A stretch of 64,000 bases of DNA from Bog-532 sp965277615 (GTDB taxonomy: Bacteria; Actinomycetota; Actinomycetes; Streptosporangiales; Streptosporangiaceae). How positions within the stretch are numbered: position 1 is the stretch's first letter; each line of letters starts with the position of its first letter. Positions 49,269-57,555 of this stretch are shown piece after piece. A program made the position numbers and the translations under genes. The stretch lies in assembly GCA_965277615.1 (NCBI GenBank), contig CBDIDG010000004.1, forward strand, positions 682,001 to 746,000, read 5' to 3'. The notes beneath the pieces are model-generated. The model saw only the letters and a list, made by a program, of their open reading frames with translations, was not told the DNA's origin and searched no databases.

Positions 49269-50919
49269 CACCGCAGGGTCGACCGCGGACGGCTGGCGCC
49301 GGGCCCCTGGGCGAGGCGAGGCGCCCCCCGCCCCGACGGAACGCGTCGTGCCCGCCGTCCTTCGTCGTCAGATCGCTGCCCGGCCTGACCAGGAGTTCAT
49401 CAGGTGCGGCGGCGAGTGGATGACCTTCGGTGCGGTGGATGACCGCAGCCGCCGCCTGGCCGCCGGCCTGGCCGCACTCGGGGTCGGCCGGGGGGACCGG
49501 ATCGCCACCGTGATGCCGAGCAGGTCAGAGTTCGTGGACGTCTTCTACGCAGCCGCGCGACTGGGCGCAGTCGTCGTCCCCATCAACGCCTACCTCAAGG
49601 GGCAGTTCCTCCGGTACCAGCTGGTTGACTGCTTGCCCAAGGTCGTGTTCTGCGACGACGCAGGGCTCCAGGCCTGCATGCCCCATCTGGCCGAGGCCGG
49701 AGTCGAGCACGTGGTCGTGGTCGATGCGCTGAACTCGGTTCCGGCGGGAAATGTCCATGCGATCGATGAGATCCGGCTGGACGAGGACAGCCCCGATGCC
49801 AGCATCGAGCCGTCTGACCTGCTCGCAATCAGCTATACCTCCGGCACCACCGGGATGCCCAAGGGCTGCATGCTCAGCCACGGCTACTACACGTCGATGC
49901 CGGCGGCGTTCTTCGAGGCGGGCTGGTTTGAGCTGGGCTCCGAACGGCTGATGACTTCTACCCCGGTCATCAACGCGGGCGGGCACGCTCTGCTCAACAT
50001 GATCGGGCTCATGGGCGGTATCGCGGTGAGCTATGCCGAATTCCACGCCTCCACTTACCTCGACCTCGCCCGCAAGGACAACATCTCGTTCCTGTTCGGC
50101 ACGGGCCTGCCTGGGATGGCGATGCTCGCGCAAGCCCCCCGGCCCGATGACGCCGACAACCCGCTGCGGTGCGCGTCGTTCATGCCGCTGCCACCAGCCA
50201 AGCAGCAGGAGTTCGCTCAGCGCTTCAACGTGACGGTGCTCGAGGGGAGCTACGGGCAGACCGAGGTGGTGCCGGTCACGGTGGCTCCGGTCGCGTCCCA
50301 TCGGCCGGAGACCTGCGGACGGGTGGTGTCGAGCCTTGAGGTGGCGGTCGTGGACGAGCACGATGAACTAGTGCCGGACGGGGCGGTCGGGGAGATCGTC
50401 GTTCGCCCTCGTGGGCCGCTGTCCACCTTTTCCGGCTACTGGGGCCGACCTGCGGACACCCTCGCCACCTGGCGTTCCCTGTGGCATCACACGGGCGACT
50501 CGGGTCGCCTCGACGCAGAGGGATACCTCATCTTCGTGGATCGTATCAAGGACGCGATCCGGCGACGGGGAGGCATGAACGTCTCATCCTATGAGCTGGA
50601 GATGTCCCTAGCGCAGCATCCCAAGATCGATGTCGTCGCTGCCTACGCTGTGCCGTCGGAGATGACGGAGGACGAGATCATGGTCGCGTTGGTCCTCAAG
50701 CCCCAGGCTGAGCTGACCCCCGCCGAGTTCTTCGAGTTCGCTCGCGCCGAACTTCCCTACTTTGCGATTCCGCGGTACGTCGAGATTCGTCAGGAGCTGC
50801 CGCTCAACGCCATGCGGCGCGTGATGAAGGACAGGCTTCGCGCGGCCGGAGTTACAGAATCGGCGTGGGACCTCGAGACGCTGGGGTTCCATCTGACCAG
50901 GAGTGAACGTCGAGGGTGA
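49255..50919 (+). CDS. AMP-forming acyl-CoA synthetase, GGEW subgroup (1)
   Basis: A 554-residue ANL enzyme from ATG 49255 (GAGGA upstream). CGGEWMTF in the N-terminal domain, P-loop ISYTSGTTGMPKGCMLS, GSYGQTEVVPV, FVDRIKDAIRRRGGMNVSSYELE and C-terminal MRRVMKDRLR are seen. The CGGEW start is shared with the ligases at 50927-52531 and 53629-55242. It ends the operon that begins with LivHMG and runs convergent with the next gene, 7 bases apart. The substrate is presumably the acid imported by the transporter. Confidence 0.92.
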   Translation: MKIGDTAGSTADGWRRAPGRGEAPPAPTERVVPAVLRRQIAARPDQEFIRCGGEWMTFGAVDDRSRRLAAGLAALGVGRGDRIATVMPSRSEFVDVFYAAARLGAVVVPINAYLKGQFLRYQLVDCLPKVVFCDDAGLQACMPHLAEAGVEHVVVVDALNSVPAGNVHAIDEIRLDEDSPDASIEPSDLLAISYTSGTTGMPKGCMLSHGYYTSMPAAFFEAGWFELGSERLMTSTPVINAGGHALLNMIGLMGGIAVSYAEFHASTYLDLARKDNISFLFGTGLPGMAMLAQAPRPDDADNPLRCASFMPLPPAKQQEFAQRFNVTVLEGSYGQTEVVPVTVAPVASHRPETCGRVVSSLEVAVVDEHDELVPDGAVGEIVVRPRGPLSTFSGYWGRPADTLATWRSLWHHTGDSGRLDAEGYLIFVDRIKDAIRRRGGMNVSSYELEMSLAQHPKIDVVAAYAVPSEMTEDEIMVALVLKPQAELTPAEFFEFARAELPYFAIPRYVEIRQELPLNAMRRVMKDRLRAAGVTESAWDLETLGFHLTRSERRG

Positions 50920-50926
50920 AGGCGTG

Positions 50927-52531
50927 CTACCGTCGCCGCTCTTCTCGCCCAATAACAAATCCAAGTGCCTGCAGGTCCCAGGTTCTCGCGGTGATTCCCT
51001 CAGCCCGCAGCACGGCCTTCTGAACACGGCCGGTCGCGTTCGTCAACGGAAGGTGCTCGCGGATCTCGACGTACCTTGGCACCGCGAAGTAAGGCAGTCG
51101 CTCCTTAAAGAACTCAAAAAGCTCCCCAGGATCAATATCCTCCCCCGCTACCGGGATGATGCAGGCCTTGATCTCAATGTCGGCCAGTTCCGAGGGCACC
51201 GCGCAGACCGCGACCCGGGCGATCTGCGGATGCTGGGCGATGGCCCCTTCCACCTGGAACGACGAAATGTTTTCGCCGCGCCGACGTAGCGAATCGGCCT
51301 TGCGGTCGACGAAGTAGTGGAAACCCTCCGCGTCGCGCGTGAAGTAGTCGCCCGTGTGATGCCACAAGCCGCGCCACGTATCCGCTGTGGACTCGGGCTT
51401 GTTCCAGTACCCGGAGAACAACCCTTCCGGCGTCTTGGATCTAATGACGAGTTCACCAATCTGCCCCACGCCAACCGACTCCCCGTGTTCATCGACCAAG
51501 TCGGTGTCGACCTGGTAGCAGGGCTTGCCGTTGGCACCGCGTTTGCGGGGTCCGTCGACATGGTCGAGCAGGCTGGGTGTCATCTCCGTCATCCCCATGC
51601 CCTCGGCGACCACCGGCGCCGCGAACCGCTTCTCGAACCGGTCCTGGTCGTCAGGGTGCAGCGGGGGGAAGCCCGCCACCCGGAAACGGTGTGCACCGTC
51701 GGTCGTCTTCTCCGGCTGCTGCAGGATCGCTGTCGCCTGAACGCCGATGCCGAAAAGGCAGGTGGCATCTTCCTCGGCGGCCCGCTCCATGTAGGTGGAG
51801 GCCGAGAAGGAGGGCTCGATGCAGGCCGAGGTCCCGTCGAGCATCAGCGCGAACATGACCACCAGGTGGCCGCCGGTGTGGAAGAGCGGCATCGCGCTGA
51901 ACACGCGATCCCCGGGCAGGACCCAGCCGCGCTCGGCCCACGGTGCGGCGTAGTAGGTGTAGTAACCGTGGCTGAGCATGCAGCCCTTGGCCGGTCCGGT
52001 CGTCCCGGATGTGTACACGATGGCCACGAGGTCGGCTGGCCTGACGTCAACAGCTGGAACCGGCCCCACGGACGCTCGGAGGCTGCCCCAGGTAAGGACG
52101 TCTTCGGCGGACGAGGGCCCGTCGTCCAGGAGTACGACGTGACGGAGCGTGTCCACTGTCGTCAGGGAAGCAATCTCCCGGTATCCCGCGGCATCGGTCA
52201 CGGCTACCTTCGCTCCCGAGTCCGCCAGTTGGTAAGACAGGAAATCCCCGCGCAGGTAAGGATTCAGGGGCACCAGGATGGCACCGAGCTTGGCTATGGC
52301 GAAAATCAGCTCGAAGTACTCCTGCCGGTTCGCGCACAGCATCGCCACTCGGTCACCGCGCTCGATGCCCAGTCCGGTCAGGCCCGCCGCGATGCGGTCG
52401 GAGAACTGATCCAGCTGTGCGGCGGTCAGCCACTCACCGCCGCACTTGAGGAAGGGAGTATCCGGGTCCTCAGCCACGCGGATACGCAAGGCGGCGGCGA
52501 CGGTGCGGGAGCGGGGCTCGATTCCGGTCAT
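50927..52531 (-). CDS. AMP-forming acyl-CoA synthetase, GGEW subgroup (2)
   Basis: This 534-residue ANL enzyme has CGGEWLTAAQLDQFSDRIAAGL, P-loop IVYTSGTTGPAKGCMLS, YFVDRKADSLRRRGENISSFQVE and the Lys region ATGRVQKAVLRAEG. It probably shares a transcript with the SDR gene upstream (36-base gap). It is a paralogue of the two neighbouring GGEW-type synthetases. Confidence 0.92.
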   Translation of the reverse strand: MTGIEPRSRTVAAALRIRVAEDPDTPFLKCGGEWLTAAQLDQFSDRIAAGLTGLGIERGDRVAMLCANRQEYFELIFAIAKLGAILVPLNPYLRGDFLSYQLADSGAKVAVTDAAGYREIASLTTVDTLRHVVLLDDGPSSAEDVLTWGSLRASVGPVPAVDVRPADLVAIVYTSGTTGPAKGCMLSHGYYTYYAAPWAERGWVLPGDRVFSAMPLFHTGGHLVVMFALMLDGTSACIEPSFSASTYMERAAEEDATCLFGIGVQATAILQQPEKTTDGAHRFRVAGFPPLHPDDQDRFEKRFAAPVVAEGMGMTEMTPSLLDHVDGPRKRGANGKPCYQVDTDLVDEHGESVGVGQIGELVIRSKTPEGLFSGYWNKPESTADTWRGLWHHTGDYFTRDAEGFHYFVDRKADSLRRRGENISSFQVEGAIAQHPQIARVAVCAVPSELADIEIKACIIPVAGEDIDPGELFEFFKERLPYFAVPRYVEIREHLPLTNATGRVQKAVLRAEGITARTWDLQALGFVIGREERRR

Positions 52532-52567
52532 GATCTGGCGTCCTTGCCTATGTCGGGAGATCTCATG

Positions 52568-53338
52568 TCAGCCACGGGTAACGAGTCCGCCATTGACGCT
52601 CCATACCTGCCCGTTGACCCATTCGCCGTCGTCGGAGAGCAGGAAGGCGACGGCGCTGGCGATATCGCCGGGTTCCCCAAGCCGGGAGCTGGGCGTGGCT
52701 GACCGCATTTCTTCCATGCTCTGCTCGGTCTGTGCTTGCTTCCCTGCATCCGACAGCACCATCCCGGGCGAGATGGCATTGGCCCGAATGCCACTCGGCC
52801 CCCACCGCCGGGCCACGTGGCGCACCAGGGCGTTCACTCCGGCCTTCGACGATGCATAGGCGGGCTGGGAGGGCTGGCCAAGCTCAGAACCGGCCGATGA
52901 GGTGCAGACGATGGCGCCCCCGCTGCGGTCGATCAAGTGTGGCAGGACCTCACGGATGAGCAGGGCATAGCCGATGAGGTTGACACCAAGCGTCCGTTCC
53001 CAAACGCTGACATCCATCTTGAGAATCTGCCGGTCGCGGCCGACCGTATCCGGGGACAGGTCGGCGGCGTTGGCGTGCAGCCCATCGAGGCCTCCCAATT
53101 GCGCCACCGCGCGGCGAACCAGGGACACGATCGAGTCCTCGTCAGACTGGTCATAACCCAGCGCCACGGCGGTGCCTTCGGCCGCCTGGATCTCCGCTGC
53201 TACTTTCTCGGCTGCCCCCAGGTCAATGTCGCCGACGGCTACCCGGACGCCCTCGCTGGCGAGGCGGCAAGCAGTGGCGGCACCGATACCCCTGCCGCCG
53301 CCAGCGATCAGGACAGCCTTGCCCGACAGGCCCCTCAT
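52568..53338 (-). CDS. Short-chain dehydrogenase/reductase
   Basis: This 256-residue classical SDR has GGGRGIGAATACRLASEG for cofactor binding, Asp in GDIDLG (NAD preference likely), and the active-site SSAGSELGQPSQPAYASSKAG with Ser, Tyr and Lys in YxxxK. ATG 53338 has GGGAG upstream; a frame to 53401 is not supported. It is probably an alcohol or 3-hydroxyacyl-CoA dehydrogenase in a short operon with the CoA synthetase. Confidence 0.92.
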   Translation of the reverse strand: MRGLSGKAVLIAGGGRGIGAATACRLASEGVRVAVGDIDLGAAEKVAAEIQAAEGTAVALGYDQSDEDSIVSLVRRAVAQLGGLDGLHANAADLSPDTVGRDRQILKMDVSVWERTLGVNLIGYALLIREVLPHLIDRSGGAIVCTSSAGSELGQPSQPAYASSKAGVNALVRHVARRWGPSGIRANAISPGMVLSDAGKQAQTEQSMEEMRSATPSSRLGEPGDIASAVAFLLSDDGEWVNGQVWSVNGGLVTRG

Positions 53339-53377
53339 GGCACTCCCACTCCACCGCGTACTCCAGAGGGCGGATAA

Positions 53378-53395
53378 CAAACACTGGTTGGTTTG
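53378..53395. promoter_or_regulatory. Inverted repeat upstream of the SDR gene
   Basis: CAAAC-(8 bases)-GTTTG about 40 bases before the SDR start, in a 290-base gap with no gene before the plus-strand synthetase. The rest of the gap is AT-rich near 53500-53560 and probably holds divergent promoters. Operator function is a guess. Confidence 0.35.
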
Positions 53396-53628
53396 ACCCA
53401 AACTAAGCTCGTCGGTACGTGACTGTCAACGGCCTGCCGCCCGCCCCGTCACCGCACCCAGCGCTCACCTTCACCCTGTCGCCCGGCCGTAGAAACAGAT
53501 TCGGCGCAAATTTCCCCCAAAACAGCCTGCCTTGCCACCTTGAACAATCACCGTTAGATTAATGCACGGAAGGCGGTGGCGGAGCCTACGGCTTTGGACG
53601 TGCCTACAAGCGCGGTCCGGCGGCGAGG

Positions 53629-55242
53629 ATGGCGCAGAGGATGAGCAACACGGTCGCCGATGTCCTTCGAACCCGGCTGGCTGACGATCCCGGCGGCGAG
53701 ATGATCAAGTGCGGCGGAGAGTGGCTGACTCCGTGTGACGTAGAGCAGGCTTCCGCCGCCGTCGCCGCCGGTCTCCATGAGCTGGGGATCCGCAAGGGCG
53801 ATCGCGTGATGATCATGCTTCCGAACCGGCAGGAGGTGATCGAGGTCTTCTTCGCCTGCGCTCGGATGGGTGCAGTGCAGGTACCTGTGAACATCTTCCT
53901 CAAAGGCGACTTTCTGAGGTATCAGCTGCTTGACAGCCAATGTCGCGTGGCGATCGTGGATCGTGCTGCATTTCAGTTGGTGGCTCCGCTGCTCGACTCG
54001 ACGTCGATCGAGCAGGTCGTTCTTCTGGATTCAGCCGACGAATCGGATTCCACCACGACGGTCAGGGTCACGCCGTATTCGGACCTTCGAGACGCTGCGG
54101 GTGAGGCACCTGCGGTCGAGGTGTCTGGCGAGGACTTGGTGTCCATCCTCTACACTTCGGGGACGACCGGCCCGTCGAAGGGCTGCATGCTGAGCAACGC
54201 GTATTACACGGTGTCGGCCCAGATGCTGCTGGAGCGCGAGTGGGTGACCGTTGGCGATCGCGTTTTCACCCCCTTCCAGCTCTTCCACGGCTCGGCTCAC
54301 AGCGTGCTGATGCAGGCGATCGTCGCCCGACGAGGCTCGGTGTGCTTCGAACCATCCTTCTCGGCCAGTTCCCTGATACGCCGGGCCGGGGAGGAGTCGG
54401 CGACGATGCTGTGGCTGCTGCCGCCGATGGCGATGGCTGCGCTAGCCGCCCAGGCGGCCCAGGGGGCGGCCGAGCCGTTGATATCGTTGCGGCTCACCGT
54501 ATGCCCCGGCCTGTCGCTGCCCGCGCAGCTGGAGTTCGAGCGGCGGTTCGGCGGCCACGTCGGCGCCGAAATGTACGGTCAGACCGAGTGCCTCGGTGTG
54601 ACCCTCGGGTCGCCTACCGGAGAGCGCCGGCCAGGCACTGCGGGTCGTCCGGGGCCGCACCTCGAGGTGAGGGTCGTCGACGACGAGGATCGTGACGTGC
54701 CGGCCGGCGAGATCGGCGAGATCGTTGTGCGCCCGCTGATCCCGCACAGCATCTACTCCGGCTACTGGAGCAATGCGCAGGCCACGCTGACTGCGTGGCG
54801 CAACCTTTGGCATCACACTGGAGACCTGGTCGTGGTCGACGGGGACGGCGTGTTCTCCTTCGTCGACCGGAAGAAGGACTCCCTGCGCCGGCGTGGTGAG
54901 AACGTGTCGTCGTTCGAGCTCGAGGCGTCCATCAGCCAGCTCGAGAAGGTGGACCAGGTCGCGGTCAGCGCCGTGTCCTCGGCTCTCGGGGAGGACGATA
55001 TCAAGGCGTCTATCGTGCTGAAGCCGGGCCGGACGACTACGCCTGCGGAGATATTTGAGTTTTTTAAGGCACGGCTGCCTTACTTCGCCATCCCGCGTTA
55101 CGTCGACATCCGGCCCTCAATGCCATTGACCGAGGCGACTGGGCGAGTGCAGAAGTATGTGCTGCGCAAGGAGGGCGTGAGCGACTCGATGTGGGACTTC
55201 GAGGCGCTTGGGTTGTCTATCGATCGCTCGCAGCGGCGCTGA
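53629..55242 (+). CDS. AMP-forming acyl-CoA synthetase, GGEW subgroup (3)
   Basis: This 537-residue ANL enzyme has CGGEWLTPCDVEQASAAVAAGL, P-loop ILYTSGTTGPSKGCMLS, MYGQTECLGVTLG, FVDRKKDSLRRRGENVSSFELE and the Lys region ATGRVQKYVLRKEG. ATG 53629 or ATG 53641 could be the start; neither has a well-spaced ribosome-binding site. It is not obviously in an operon. It is the third GGEW-type copy in 6 kb. Confidence 0.9.
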   Translation: MAQRMSNTVADVLRTRLADDPGGEMIKCGGEWLTPCDVEQASAAVAAGLHELGIRKGDRVMIMLPNRQEVIEVFFACARMGAVQVPVNIFLKGDFLRYQLLDSQCRVAIVDRAAFQLVAPLLDSTSIEQVVLLDSADESDSTTTVRVTPYSDLRDAAGEAPAVEVSGEDLVSILYTSGTTGPSKGCMLSNAYYTVSAQMLLEREWVTVGDRVFTPFQLFHGSAHSVLMQAIVARRGSVCFEPSFSASSLIRRAGEESATMLWLLPPMAMAALAAQAAQGAAEPLISLRLTVCPGLSLPAQLEFERRFGGHVGAEMYGQTECLGVTLGSPTGERRPGTAGRPGPHLEVRVVDDEDRDVPAGEIGEIVVRPLIPHSIYSGYWSNAQATLTAWRNLWHHTGDLVVVDGDGVFSFVDRKKDSLRRRGENVSSFELEASISQLEKVDQVAVSAVSSALGEDDIKASIVLKPGRTTTPAEIFEFFKARLPYFAIPRYVDIRPSMPLTEATGRVQKYVLRKEGVSDSMWDFEALGLSIDRSQRR

Positions 55243-55320
55243 CCCGGCCGATCTCCCGGGCTACTACAGCGTTGGGCCGCCGACTTACCAGACCTTGTAA
55301 ACCCCCGCTATTAAAGATCG

Positions 55321-55674
55321 TTAGAAGCGCCGGAACAGTTGGCCCCCATTACGGATGAGAACCCTCTCCGCCTTTTCGGAAGGACGTCCGTGAACTTCGA
55401 CACGGAGCATCTTCGCGTGAGCGTCGAGGGCGGGCAGCAAGTCGATCGCCGCTTCGCCTTTGACGTGTTGGATGAAGGCCTGCGAACTGGAGTAAACCTC
55501 AAGGACATGGCAGCGGCGTCGCTCTTCGTCGAAATACCAGTCATAGCCTGTGATGCCGGGCTCGTTGCGCGCCACACTGTCTCGTATCGCGCGGCTAGCC
55601 GTCTCGAACTGGTCCGCGTCGCTGACCTCGAACTCAACCCACACCATGAAACCGTCTGGACCGAAGCTGGCCAC
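55321..55674 (-). CDS. ABM-domain (putative quinol monooxygenase-like) protein
   Basis: This 117-residue dimeric ferredoxin-like fold protein has FMVWVEFEVSDADQFETASRAIRDSVARNEPGITGYDWYFDEERRRCHVLEVYSSSQAFIQHV, typical of antibiotic biosynthesis monooxygenase domains. GTG 55674 is assigned; the M of FMVWV is an internal alternative. It lies 13 bases after the KstD-like flavoprotein gene on the same strand, so it may act on the product of that enzyme or detoxify quinones. Confidence 0.8.
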   Translation of the reverse strand: MASFGPDGFMVWVEFEVSDADQFETASRAIRDSVARNEPGITGYDWYFDEERRRCHVLEVYSSSQAFIQHVKGEAAIDLLPALDAHAKMLRVEVHGRPSEKAERVLIRNGGQLFRRF

Positions 55675-55687
55675 CCTGCGCCTCCCA

Positions 55688-57361
55688 TCACGACGTCAAC
55701 GACGACCGGGCTGTCTCCCCGGCCGCACTCTTGCCTGCGATATAACCAAAGGTCAGGCCCTGCCCCAGCGTTGCCCCCGGGCCCCAGTACGCCTGGCCTG
55801 AAATCGTGCTCGCGCAGTTTCCCGCGGCAAAAAGCCTGGGTATCGGCTCGCCAGACCACCTGACCACCCGGGCCTGAGGATCGATGCTCGGACCGCCCTT
55901 GGTGTCGAAGGCACCGGGCCCGAGAAGGATGCAATAGTACGGCCCGTCTTGGCTAAACGGTGCCATGGAGGCGTTCGGCCAGTTCGATCCGGCCACGTCC
56001 CAAGCCTTCTCGATCGCGGTCTCACCGCGCATGAAGTCAGGATCATGACCGGTGACGGCGAACTCGTTGAACCGGGCGACGGTGTATTGCAGGCGAGCCG
56101 GAAAGTCCGTAGCGAGACGGACATCTCCGATCCGCGGGGCGAGCTTGCGTAGCCGCACGCGGATCTCGCCCGTCAGTTCCTCCCAGGTGCTCGCCGAGAT
56201 CAGGTAATCGGGCGACTCGTCAGGGTGCGGGACGGGGAAGCGTCCAGTCCTGGTCCCGGCCGGTACGGGCAGGCCACGGGACACCGATCGCCGCACCGCT
56301 TCATCGAAGACCATGAACAGGATGCGGTTAGGAAACTCGTGCCGACCCGAGTCCCAGAAGAAATGAGCCTGGCCCCGTTCCGAATACGGTGACTTTTCGT
56401 TGAGTACGCGGTCGCCGCGATTGTTGACTATCACCATCGAGTCGCCGTAAACGTTGAAGACATCCCGGGCGGTCTGGCGGCTGCGCGCCGCCATCTCAAC
56501 GACGACTTGGTCCCACCAAGCGCGGTTCATGGCCGACAACTGGGCCCCGATGCGCGCCGCGATGGCCACAAAGTCGCCGGTGCTTGTGGGCGCACCGACC
56601 CCGCCCAGCACCGGCAGAGGCAGGAAGTCCTGGACGAGCCGCTCGTTATGCAGGAAGCCTCCGGTGGCGAAGACGACGCCCTTGCGTGCGCCGATCAGCC
56701 GGGTCTCACGGCCCCGTCGCACCTCGACCCCCATGACTGCGCCGTCGGCATCGGTCAGAAGGTCGACGACCTGATGGCGGGTCAAGACTTGAGCACCTCG
56801 GTCCTCGGCAGCAGTAAGTAGCTGCTGGACCAGAAGCTCGCCGCCTGACGGCCCTCCGGGCCGCCAGTCGGCGGGCAGCCTAGGTGCGAGTGCGTGGCCC
56901 CACGCCGCCGCCTCTGGCAGGTCGGAGTAATAGTCGGGCATCTCGAAACCGTCGAGCCGAAGCGCACCATCGGCGCTCAGCTCGTCCACAGCAGCTGCTG
57001 ACCTGTCGAAGAACGTCTCGATCAGCCGGTAGTCCCGATCACAGAGCCCCAGTGTCGGGTGATCACTGATGTATGCAGCGGGGTAGGCGCTCCGAGCCAT
57101 GTACCGGATCAGCATGTCCCGGTCGTCCTCGATCCCCCGGGACCGGAGCGAGAAGTTGTTCGGAATCCAGATCGCGCCCCCGGACAGCGCCGTGGTACCC
57201 CCAGGGGTCGCCGCCTTCTCCAGCACCAGAACCGACGTGCCCGAACGGGAAGCCGCCACCGCTGCAGCGCCGCCGGCCACCCCAGTCCCGACGACGACCA
57301 CATCAGCGACGCGATCCCACCCATCATCGTTCCACTGATCAGGTGTCCGGGCCGGCTCCAT
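55688..57361 (-). CDS. FAD-dependent 3-ketosteroid dehydrogenase/fumarate-reductase-like flavoprotein
   Basis: This 557-residue protein has the dinucleotide-binding motif ADVVVVGTGVAGGAAAVAASRSG followed by EKAATPGGTTALSGGAIWIPNN, FAD-contacting VVFATGGFLHNERL, and the C-terminal LFAAGNCASTISGQAYWGPGATLGQGLTFGYIAGKSAA that is typical of KstD-type enzymes. The family introduces double bonds next to a carbonyl (Delta1 or Delta4) or reduces enones. ATG 57361 has AGGAGG upstream. The real substrate need not be a steroid. It is divergent from HyuA. Confidence 0.9.
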   Translation of the reverse strand: MEPARTPDQWNDDGWDRVADVVVVGTGVAGGAAAVAASRSGTSVLVLEKAATPGGTTALSGGAIWIPNNFSLRSRGIEDDRDMLIRYMARSAYPAAYISDHPTLGLCDRDYRLIETFFDRSAAAVDELSADGALRLDGFEMPDYYSDLPEAAAWGHALAPRLPADWRPGGPSGGELLVQQLLTAAEDRGAQVLTRHQVVDLLTDADGAVMGVEVRRGRETRLIGARKGVVFATGGFLHNERLVQDFLPLPVLGGVGAPTSTGDFVAIAARIGAQLSAMNRAWWDQVVVEMAARSRQTARDVFNVYGDSMVIVNNRGDRVLNEKSPYSERGQAHFFWDSGRHEFPNRILFMVFDEAVRRSVSRGLPVPAGTRTGRFPVPHPDESPDYLISASTWEELTGEIRVRLRKLAPRIGDVRLATDFPARLQYTVARFNEFAVTGHDPDFMRGETAIEKAWDVAGSNWPNASMAPFSQDGPYYCILLGPGAFDTKGGPSIDPQARVVRWSGEPIPRLFAAGNCASTISGQAYWGPGATLGQGLTFGYIAGKSAAGETARSSLTS

Positions 57362-57555
57362 GGGGCCTCCTATTCCGCGTTGCGTCACGATGTGCCGTGG
57401 TGGCTGCTCCCTCACTCCGCAGACCAGTGGCAAAAAAACCATACGGCGATTGTTAATGTGCGTCAACGATAGGCTCTGGACATAATCAATCAGTGTTTGA
57501 CAGACTATCCAGGCCCGACGCAGAATGCGGAAGCAGGGGCGAGGAGGGGGCAGCG

